Assembly: GCF_900108365.1 (NCBI RefSeq)
Contig: NZ_FNWQ01000001.1
Location: forward strand, 558,001 to 622,000
From: Chryseobacterium culicis
GTDB taxonomy: Bacteria > Bacteroidota > Bacteroidia > Flavobacteriales > Weeksellaceae
Direction of reading: 5' to 3'
DNA length: 64,000 nucleotides
The notes beneath the pieces were generated by a model. The model was not told the DNA's origin. It ran no database searches and worked only from the letters and a program-made list of their open reading frames with translations. A program made the translations under genes and the position numbers. Shown one piece after another: positions 57,656 to 64,000 of the stretch; position 1 is the stretch's first letter; every line of letters begins with the position of its first letter.

Positions 57656-58585
57656 TCAGGATAAATTTTGCTGTAACCGGTCAATCTGCTCATACATTTT
57701 ATTAAAGAACATTTTCCTTTCCCGGTTTCCGGATTCATTCAGCGACCTGGAGTTCTTGATCTGATGCTCAAAATAGCTCAGAGAATCTTCACAGGTTATT
57801 TTATCATTGGTCATCATATATCCGAACATGCTGAAAGGCACAAAAAAAGAACATTGCTCTTCATTCTTGAATAAAATACTGTTATTTAAAATGACTAAAT
57901 CATTCACATAAATCTGAAAATTAGTTTTTTCCAGTGTTTTAATTTCGAGCCCTTCCAATAATGTTTTCAGATCTTTCAGAATAAGATCCGCGTCTTTTTT
58001 CTTTAATAATCCCATTTCGTAATAGAAGGATATTTGTCTTAAAGCACTCATGATGGTGGTGTCATTCCAGATTTCAGTAACGTTTTGCTTATCATAAAGG
58101 TCTTTCAGGAGATCGTTTTTTACAGAGTGATAATCCATATTAAATTCATGAAACGGACTTAAAAACTTATCCTGATTCAATAAATTCATCCAGACATAAA
58201 ACTTGAAACGTGAAAGCACTGAATCTGAAATGGTATAAAAAAACGGAATGTCCTTCGCAGAGTAAAATACTTTGGAGTGGGTAATATTCTGAAAAACATT
58301 CAAAATCTTCAGAGAGTTCTCAAAATAATTTAAAAGATCTTCGGTAGTTCTTACGGGCTGTGTTCTCTTGACAACCAGCTGGTTTTCCGTTCCCAGAAAC
58401 TGATCCAGTGAAATCTGATAATATTGGGCGAGTTCCAGTGCTTCTTCAAAACTGAACTTAGCTTTTAGTGAAGTCCTTCTGTGAGCTGCGTCATAACTGA
58501 TATTAAGGATGTTGGCAATCTCATCATTTAAAGATTTTTCACCAATTTTTCTCCGAATCTCTTTTAATAAGGCTTCCTGGTGCAT
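57656..58585 (-). CDS. Helix-turn-helix regulator, BetR-like N-terminus
   Basis: A 309-residue protein: an N-terminal XRE-like HTH (about residues 15-65: NDEIANILNISYDAAHRRTSLKAKFSF split at 20 residues) and a long helical C-terminal domain with no known motif. It resembles a flavobacterial family whose N-terminal domain is called BetR-like. Two copies of a palindrome TTTGTGA-TTT-TCACAAA type lie in its upstream region, one at its own promoter and one toward the divergent gene. Likely autoregulator and controller of the secreted-protein genes. Confidence 0.75.
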   Translation of the reverse strand: MHQEALLKEIRRKIGEKSLNDEIANILNISYDAAHRRTSLKAKFSFEEALELAQYYQISLDQFLGTENQLVVKRTQPVRTTEDLLNYFENSLKILNVFQNITHSKVFYSAKDIPFFYTISDSVLSRFKFYVWMNLLNQDKFLSPFHEFNMDYHSVKNDLLKDLYDKQNVTEIWNDTTIMSALRQISFYYEMGLLKKKDADLILKDLKTLLEGLEIKTLEKTNFQIYVNDLVILNNSILFKNEEQCSFFVPFSMFGYMMTNDKITCEDSLSYFEHQIKNSRSLNESGNRERKMFFNKMYEQIDRLQQNLS

Positions 58586-58588
58586 AGT

Positions 58589-58609
58589 TTTGTGATTTTC
58601 ACAAATGTA
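58589..58609 (-). promoter_or_regulatory. Operator 1 overlapping the regulator promoter
   Basis: Perfect palindrome TTTGTGATTTTCACAAA (58589-58605); the leftward -7 box TACATTTG at 58609-58602 overlaps it. Confidence 0.6.
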
Positions 58610-58722
58610 GGATTTTTTGTGAGAACAACGGTTGAAAAGGGGGGAGCTTGAAGCTGGTAAAAAGGAAATGTCATGTTAATGATTATTAGTATTGATCACT
58701 GAAAATAACTTCCAACCCGTAT

Positions 58723-58739
58723 TTTGTGATTTTCGCAAA
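58723..58739 (+). promoter_or_regulatory. Operator 2 upstream of the divergent gene
   Basis: TTTGTGATTTTCGCAAA, 16 of 17 bases equal to operator 1, 86 nt before the start codon at 58825. Confidence 0.6.
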
Positions 58740-58824
58740 CATGATATTTTTTTTAATTTTTTTTCACATTTGGAACCAGGGCTTCTGCTGATAATTTTGA
58801 ATTGTAATTTTAAAATAACGAGTT

Positions 58825-59463
58825 ATGAAAGCACGAATTTTATTCACAGCAGTTCTTTTATCCGGCAGTCTGGCATATGCATCAGACAGTTTAAAAGTTG
58901 ATTCTTTGAAACCCAGATTAATAGCAGCTTCTCCCTCAAAGAACGTCCGAAATGTCAATGGAATTTTATTTAAATATAATGATGAGGAAAATCAGTTTAA
59001 ACCTAAAAAAGTAAACGGATTGGGAATGGGGTTCAATTTTCTGGGCATTTTTCTGCCGCCGTTAATGCTGTTCAACCTGAGAATACCCAGCAATGGTGAT
59101 TATGTAATTGTTCCGCGTGAGAAGATGAATACCATCAATGGACTTCAGCTCTCGCTCATCAATATGGAACCCACGGTTACTAATGGTTTGGAGATCAATG
59201 TTTCAAGTAATATGAACACTTATGCAGTAACCAACGGAATGTCTGTGTCTCCGTTTTTTAATCTGCACCATGAGATGAAGGGCGTTACTATCGCACCACT
59301 GGCCAATATCGGTAATAAATGCAGGGGAATACAAATCGGTATGTATAATAAATGTGAAGATTTCCGAGGTATACAAATTGGCGGATGGAATGAAAACGGA
59401 AGAAGAAAGCTTCCTTTGATCAACTGGAATTTTAAGAAACAGAAAGTTAATAAGAAGTCATGA
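58825..59463 (+). CDS. Secreted LA_2272-like surface repeat protein
   Basis: A 212-residue exported protein, signal peptide ending AYAS. The mature part carries repeating units of the LA_2272 type (NGLQLSLIN, NGLEINVSS, RGIQIGMYN, RGIQIGGWN), which form a beta-helical surface structure. First of three small secreted genes; the next gene overlaps by 4 bases (ATGA), so they are co-translated. Function unknown; surface exposure is inference. Confidence 0.7.
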   Translation: MKARILFTAVLLSGSLAYASDSLKVDSLKPRLIAASPSKNVRNVNGILFKYNDEENQFKPKKVNGLGMGFNFLGIFLPPLMLFNLRIPSNGDYVIVPREKMNTINGLQLSLINMEPTVTNGLEINVSSNMNTYAVTNGMSVSPFFNLHHEMKGVTIAPLANIGNKCRGIQIGMYNKCEDFRGIQIGGWNENGRRKLPLINWNFKKQKVNKKS

Positions 59464-59924
59464 AAAGGTTGATTGTAATCACTGCATTATTTCTTTGCGG
59501 TTTTTTGAAAGCTCAGTATGAAGAAGTTAAAGAGAAAAAATGGCTGGTCATTCTTCTCAGTACCAGAATTGAAGGAACTGTAATGAATCGTACAACTTTC
59601 CTGTCAATAGGAACAAAACTGACGGATGGTGATAAGAATTATTATAGCTTAAGAGGACACTTTAACTGGTGGGATGAAAGAAAACTGCTGGTGATTCCGG
59701 AGTTTGATTATTTCAGAAAAGTGGTTTCCTCTAAAGATGGAGCCTTACTATCAGCAGTATATGTTGGAGCCGGAGTTTCACCCTATGCTGTTTCACCCAA
59801 AATAGGAATAAATTTTTATCATTTTTTCTCTTTAGAACTTGGCTACAACTTTGAGTACAATGCATACAAACCTTTTCCTATCAAAGGATTCCGTCATGGA
59901 GAAGGAATCAACCTGGTCTTTTAA
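59460..59924 (+). CDS. Secreted beta-barrel-like protein, unknown
   Basis: A 154-residue exported protein (signal peptide MKRLIVITALFLCGFLKAQ). The mature part alternates hydrophobic and polar residues and ends in ...GINLVF with a terminal Phe, as outer-membrane beta-barrels do. No family recognised. Overlaps the preceding gene by 4 bases, second of the three-gene cassette. Confidence 0.6.
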   Translation: MKRLIVITALFLCGFLKAQYEEVKEKKWLVILLSTRIEGTVMNRTTFLSIGTKLTDGDKNYYSLRGHFNWWDERKLLVIPEFDYFRKVVSSKDGALLSAVYVGAGVSPYAVSPKIGINFYHFFSLELGYNFEYNAYKPFPIKGFRHGEGINLVF

Positions 59925-59952
59925 ATAATATAAACCATTAAACCTAACAATC

Positions 59953-60597
59953 ATGAAAAATTATAAACTGATATTGTCCTTTTTATTCCTGTTTTCACTA
60001 CGTATTTTTTCACAACATACAACGAATGATACAATGAATGTCCAGCAGGAGGAACCTTTTGATTATAAAAAATATTATGACTGTAATTTTGGAGAAGGAA
60101 ATGTTTTGATTGTCATCAGGAAAGGAAAAGAATTTACAGATCTTAAAGATTTAAGAAAATCCGGGAAAGGCTTTGCTATTAAAATGGAAGCCATCTACAG
60201 TATGGAATTTGCAGATGGGCAAAGATATGAATCAAGCGTGGTGAAGAAAATCACGGCCGACAGTCTTTCGATCACCAATTTTTTCAATGAAAATGCGGCA
60301 AAACTGGCAGGGCAGCCTTTTAAATTGATCAGTTACCCTCTGTCCTCCTTGAAATATGTCCGTTTTATTGATGACCGTATGCTGTCTCTGTACAGTAAAA
60401 AGAATATTCAGAAGAACTTTGATCTGCTAGTGAAAAGAATGGATCGGGCAAAAATGTGTCCGGCGGTTATTCAGTTTAAAGAAAAAAATAACGAAATGAA
60501 AGTCTGTCATTTTTACCTGACCTCTCAGGGATATGATCTTCTTTACGAAGATAATGGAAGAGTATATTATATGGAAGGCAGAGTAGAATGGAAATGA
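59953..60597 (+). CDS. Secreted hypothetical protein
   Basis: A 214-residue exported protein (signal peptide ending RIFSQ). Beta-rich, with NFGEGNVLIVIRKGKEFTD and a long Lys-rich end; no domain recognised. Last gene of the secreted cassette, 28 nt after the previous one. Function unknown. Confidence 0.6.
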   Translation: MKNYKLILSFLFLFSLRIFSQHTTNDTMNVQQEEPFDYKKYYDCNFGEGNVLIVIRKGKEFTDLKDLRKSGKGFAIKMEAIYSMEFADGQRYESSVVKKITADSLSITNFFNENAAKLAGQPFKLISYPLSSLKYVRFIDDRMLSLYSKKNIQKNFDLLVKRMDRAKMCPAVIQFKEKNNEMKVCHFYLTSQGYDLLYEDNGRVYYMEGRVEWK

Positions 60598-60722
60598 TTG
60601 CTGAAGAGAGTGCAGTCTTTATATTGTACTCTCTTTTTGTTTTTCAGCATACGTTTTAATAAAATTATTCCCTATTCACGGAAAAAAGTACTGAGAGTGA
60701 TGCATCTACTGAAGAAAAACAA

Positions 60723-60730
60723 TATTTTTG
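60723..60730 (+). promoter_or_regulatory. -7 box of the TPR-AraC regulator gene
   Basis: TATTTTTG, a perfect match, 17 nt before the ATG. Confidence 0.5.
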
Positions 60731-60747
60731 TAATATAGCTAGGATGA

Positions 60748-62490
60748 ATGATGAAAATAAAATATCTCTTACTGTTTTTGATTATGGGGTGGGTGCTCTG
60801 CCAGGCACAGACCAATAATGATGGAAAGCACACTCTGGAAGTACACACTTATGATGAACTGGAAAAAGAATTCTATGGACACCGTGCGGGAGATGCCAAC
60901 AGTAAAAGTATTGCAGAACATTATCTGAAAAAAGCAAAATCTGAAAAAAATACCGCTCATATTGCAGAAGGATATATCATGCTCCATTTTGAGGAAAATG
61001 TTCCTGCTGCATTAAAATACCTTGACAGTGTACAATACATCACCCAAAATTCCAAAGAAGATATTTATCCGGCAAGAACTTATCTGTTAAGAGGAAATCT
61101 TTATTTTCGGAATGATAACCTCCAGTCTGCATTGAACAATTATATCCTAGGACTGAAGTATGCAAAAGAAAAAGGAAATAAGAGGCAGATTGCCATGGCT
61201 CATATCAGTATAGCCTACCTCAATAATTATATCGGAAAGCATGAAGAAACAGCAAAAGTACTGAAGCATTATGCCTATGATGCCGACTATATGAATGAAG
61301 ACGAGAAAAATTCTCTTAAACTGAATCTTGCAGATGCCTATATAGAAATCAATAAAATGGATTCAGCTTATATTCTGATACAGGATGGGCTGCAGAATTC
61401 CAGAAAACATAAAGACCTTTACCGTTATTATCAGAATCTCGGACTGCTGGGATATTATAATCTGCATTCCAGAAAATACCAGAAAGCCATTGACGGCTTA
61501 TTGGAATGTGAAAAATATTTCTTCACCAACAATAATGGCAGTAAAAGAAATCAGCATTATACCCTTCTTTATTTGGGAAAATCCTATGCTGGTCTTCAGC
61601 AGAAAGAAAAGGCCGTAGACTATTTCAGCAGGATAGATTCCATGGTTCTTAAAACCAACTACATCTATCCTGAGCTGAGGGATGTATATACCTATCTTAT
61701 TGATTATTACAAAGAAAAAAGCGATACGGAAAAGCAGTTATATTATGTAGAAAGGTTTTTGAAAGTAGATCAGGTGCTGGATAACCAGTTCAGATACATT
61801 TCCAGAGAACTTCCGAGAAGATATGATACCCCTGAGCTTCAGCAGGAAAAAGAAAGCATTACGAATGAGCTTACGAAAAGAAAAAGTCTTTTTTATATCG
61901 TCTTAAGTCTTTTGCTGATATCCCATCTGCTATTCATCAACGTTTATTTTAAATATAAAAAGTCTGAAAAGAACTATAAAAAGATTGCACAGGACCTGAT
62001 CCTGTCGGTTAATGAGAGAAAATTTGATAAAGACTATAAATCTGAACCGGAAAAAGAAACCTTCTCCGAACCTCTTTCATTGGAAAATACAGGAAACGCA
62101 GAAGACAAAGCTACCAGAACAATCTCTGAAGATGTTGCCCAGACTATTTTAGGTGAGCTTGAAATCTTTGAAAGCAAGGATCAGTTTCTCAACAAAGGAA
62201 TCACGCTGGGAAGTCTCGCTAAAAAGATTAAAACCAACTCAAAATATCTGTCGGAAATTATCAATACCCACAAAGGGAAGAACTTTGCCACGTACCTCAA
62301 TGATCTTCGTATAGATTATGCGATCCGCAGACTGGCTAATGACAGAAAATTCAGGTCTTATAAAATTCCTTTTATTGCCGAAGAATTAGGATATAATAAC
62401 GAACAGGCTTTCACTTTAGCATTCAAAAAAAGAACCGGAACACCTCTTTCTGTCTATCTGAAAGAAATTGAAAATATGACCGGAAAATAA
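60748..62490 (+). CDS. Membrane-bound TPR-AraC type regulator
   Basis: A 580-residue protein typical of Bacteroidetes signal transducers: signal peptide (first 21 residues, CQAQ), TPR repeats over about residues 55-340 (AEGYIMLHFEENVPAALKYL, LRGNLYFRNDNLQSALNNYI, HYTLLYLGKSYAGLQQKEKA), a membrane helix at about 379-400 (FYIVLSLLLISHLLFINVYF), and an AraC-type HTH at 480-575 (LGSLAKKIKTNSKYLSEIIN, IPFIAEELGYNNEQAFTLAF). The sensor faces the periplasm and the DNA-binding part the cytoplasm. Signal and regulon unknown; the secreted cassette upstream is a neighbour under another regulator. Confidence 0.85.
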   Translation: MMKIKYLLLFLIMGWVLCQAQTNNDGKHTLEVHTYDELEKEFYGHRAGDANSKSIAEHYLKKAKSEKNTAHIAEGYIMLHFEENVPAALKYLDSVQYITQNSKEDIYPARTYLLRGNLYFRNDNLQSALNNYILGLKYAKEKGNKRQIAMAHISIAYLNNYIGKHEETAKVLKHYAYDADYMNEDEKNSLKLNLADAYIEINKMDSAYILIQDGLQNSRKHKDLYRYYQNLGLLGYYNLHSRKYQKAIDGLLECEKYFFTNNNGSKRNQHYTLLYLGKSYAGLQQKEKAVDYFSRIDSMVLKTNYIYPELRDVYTYLIDYYKEKSDTEKQLYYVERFLKVDQVLDNQFRYISRELPRRYDTPELQQEKESITNELTKRKSLFYIVLSLLLISHLLFINVYFKYKKSEKNYKKIAQDLILSVNERKFDKDYKSEPEKETFSEPLSLENTGNAEDKATRTISEDVAQTILGELEIFESKDQFLNKGITLGSLAKKIKTNSKYLSEIINTHKGKNFATYLNDLRIDYAIRRLANDRKFRSYKIPFIAEELGYNNEQAFTLAFKKRTGTPLSVYLKEIENMTGK

Positions 62491-63170
62491 GTTTAACTTA
62501 CTGATTTTCATTCTATTTATGTTTATAAATTCATGATTTTAGGTATATAAATTTATGAATCTATAAACCATACCCTTGCATCATTATATTGCTTAATGCA
62601 TCTTTGCTTCAGGTAAAAACACAGCCATTTATTGTGTATGTGCACAATACAAGAGATCAGTTCCGGGCTTTTGATTTTTTACAAATCAGGCCAGGTACTG
62701 TATCATAAAAATTAATTACAGCGAAGATGAAAATGTAAAGTAAACCACCAGAAAATAATAGTAATAATGAGATCATTGTTCAGAAGTTTAAAAATATAAA
62801 GTGTAGTGATTATTTAAAAATCAGAAGCATTTGAATGCAAAATCCGGTGGTGAATCCGCCACAATAGTTTAAAAGTAAGTATAGTGTTAAAAATGGATGT
62901 GGGGCCGGGTAATTGCCAAAGCGTTATCACTTAAAAAACTAATAACCATTTCAGTAAAACTAATTCCATGAAAGCTCAGAGTAAATAAAATTTTATTCTT
63001 TTAAAAGTGATAGTGTAAAAGCGGCTATTCCGGGCCCATACGGATTTTATTGAAGTTCAGGACAGTATTGAGTGGAAATGTACCCTTCAAATGCAGAAGA
63101 CAAGGCAGAAGAAAAAAGGTGAATTTCCTGAACTGAAAGTTTAAATGCTTGTTAAATGATTTTTAAAGAC
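62491..63170. other. 680-base gene-free region upstream of asnS
   Basis: No convincing reading frame. It holds an imperfect inverted repeat tttataaattcatga (62521-62535) / ttatgaatctataaa (62552-62566), otherwise unstructured AT-rich DNA with one GC-richer patch (62900-62930). Confidence 0.55.
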
Positions 63171-63199
63171 AGCGCAATCATCAAGTTGCGCTGTTTTTT
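63171..63199 (+). terminator. Intrinsic terminator upstream of asnS
   Basis: Stem cagcgcaa / ttgcgctg with an 8-nt loop, then TTTTTTTG. Right behind it is TAACTTTG (63200-63207), the probable -7 box of asnS. Confidence 0.8.
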
Positions 63200-63248
63200 T
63201 GTAACTTTGCAGACATTAATTTTTATACAAAAAATTTATCATCAACAA

Positions 63249-64000
63249 ATGAAAAAGCAAACGATCAAAGAAATCCTGAAGGATTACAAGAAAGTATTAC
63301 ATCATGACATTACAGTTTACGGATGGGTAAGATCCTTCCGTGCTAATCGCTTTATTGCGCTTAATGATGGTTCTACGATTAATAATTTGCAGATAGTTGT
63401 TGATTTCGAAAATTTTGATGAAACGATCATCAAGAATATCAGTACAGCTTCTTCTCTTAAAGTAATAGGAGAAGTGGTAGAAAGCCAGGGAGCAGGACAA
63501 TCTGTGGAAATTATTGCTAAGAAGATTGTGATTTTAGGTGATAACTTTACAGAAGAGCTTCAGAGTACAATTCTTCAGCCTAAAAAACACAGCCTTGAAA
63601 AACTTCGTGAGCAGGCACACTTAAGATTCAGAACCAACCTTTTCGGAGCCGTGTTCAGAGTACGTCATGCTGTAAGTTTCGCAGTTCACTCGTTCTTCAA
63701 CCAGAACCAGTTTTTCTATATCAACACTCCGGTTATTACGGGAGCAGATGCAGAAGGAGCCGGTGAAATGTTTGGAGTAACAAACTTTGACCTGAACAAC
63801 ATGCCGAAAACAGAAGAAGGAGAAATTGATTTTGCACAGGATTTCTTCGGTAAGAAAACCAACCTTACCGTTTCCGGACAGCTTGAAGGAGAAACTGCCG
63901 CTATGGGATTAGGAAGAATTTATACTTTCGGACCTACTTTCCGTGCTGAAAATTCTAACACTACAAGACACCTTGCTGAGTTCTGGATGATTGAGCCGGA
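63249..64000 (+). CDS. asnS: Asparaginyl-tRNA synthetase, 3' truncated by window edge
   Basis: The first 250 residues of a class IIb synthetase charging tRNA-Asn. The anticodon-binding OB domain ([20 protein letters not shown]) and the start of the catalytic core ([21 protein letters not shown], motif 1 region; [20 protein letters not shown], motif 2) are visible. The inserted stretch [20 protein letters not shown] is typical of the Bacteroidetes type. It has its own terminator-promoter block upstream. The C-terminus lies beyond the window. Confidence 0.95.
   Translation, partial: MKKQTIKEILKDYKKVLHHDITVYGWVRSFRANRFIALNDGSTINNLQIVVDFENFDETIIKNISTASSLKVIGEVVESQGAGQSVEIIAKKIVILGDNFTEELQSTILQPKKHSLEKLREQAHLRFRTNLFGAVFRVRHAVSFAVHSFFNQNQFFYINTPVITGADAEGAGEMFGVTNFDLNNMPKTEEGEIDFAQDFFGKKTNLTVSGQLEGETAAMGLGRIYTFGPTFRAENSNTTRHLAEFWMIEP

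Noticed and set aside
63140..63249. Attenuator of the tyrS kind upstream of asnS
   Set aside because: A terminator is present, but a good -7 box (TAACTTTG) follows it directly and no Asn-rich frame precedes it, so it simply ends upstream transcription.
63297..63500. 67-codon frame on the lower strand inside asnS
   Set aside because: It is antisense to the clearly coding asnS and has no family features or upstream signal.

Overview
The window reads as chromosomal DNA of a flavobacterium, most likely Chryseobacterium or a close Weeksellaceae relative. The AT-rich composition, promoters of the Bacteroidetes type (a -7 box TAnnTTTG, usually without a Shine-Dalgarno sequence before the start codon), ribosomal protein S16 with a long Ala/Glu tail, and the families DUF6427, DUF6341, OstA-like and secreted proteins opening with QVGINT all fit. 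This placement is inference from gene content; no 16S rRNA is present. I saw no tRNA, rRNA, CRISPR array, transposase or prophage. Nearly everything is ordinary core and accessory gene content with good intrinsic terminators.

Layout. 1-8.2 kb: the 3' part of trigger factor, a secreted LolA-like domain protein and a tandem duplication of a large secreted M16 zinc protease. 8.2-15.4 kb: DUF3109/DUF6427 and DUF6341 divergent from one promoter region, a UspA protein, a secreted surface protein, then the leftward operon pssA - exonuclease - DUF2007 - fumarylacetoacetase family. 15.4-30.6 kb: housekeeping genes (LTA-synthase-like sulfatase, DUF2147, pdhB, kup, Fur family plus OstA/LptA-like, class III aminotransferase, START-like, a degenerate class IV aminotransferase, amidase, yqgE, pdxH, HU, panD, a YbhN-like flippase). 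30.7-36.7 kb: a six-gene Ter stress-signalling operon (TerD, TerD, VWA, VWA-TerY-C, PP2C phosphatase, protein kinase). 36.7-42.9 kb: GNAT, exonuclease, tyrS, NAD(P)H oxidoreductase, then an AraC/GNAT/TetR operon divergent from a micro-ORF and a small membrane protein. 43-48.1 kb: unknown protein, VOC lipoprotein, a TetR-MFS efflux pair, an ArsR-AHSA1-AHSA1 operon, a Pmp3-like protein. 48-55.6 kb: TPR protein, M3 peptidase, SRPBCC, DUF805, GreA-like, DoxX, nitroreductase, rpsP-rimM. 55.6-64 kb: AraC, SDR, an HTH regulator divergent from three small secreted proteins, a membrane TPR-AraC regulator, and the 5' part of asnS.

The most notable signals are not large genes. First, upstream of tyrS lies a 32-codon reading frame with Tyr-Tyr and a third Tyr codon, followed by a strong intrinsic terminator 19 nt before tyrS; eight GC-rich bases inside the reading frame can pair with the 5' arm of that terminator. 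This is the architecture of a ribosome-mediated attenuator for tyrosyl-tRNA synthetase, in a phylum where T-boxes are not expected. Second, the Ter operon couples Ca-binding TerD proteins to von Willebrand proteins and a kinase/phosphatase pair, with a large double hairpin between its second and third genes. Third, at least six genes have a TAnnTTTG box ending 3-5 nt before the ATG, which predicts leaderless mRNAs. Fourth, several regulators have clear palindromic operators next to their own or divergent promoters. Fifth, a widespread intergenic repeat core appears to have been taken up in frame inside the M3 peptidase.
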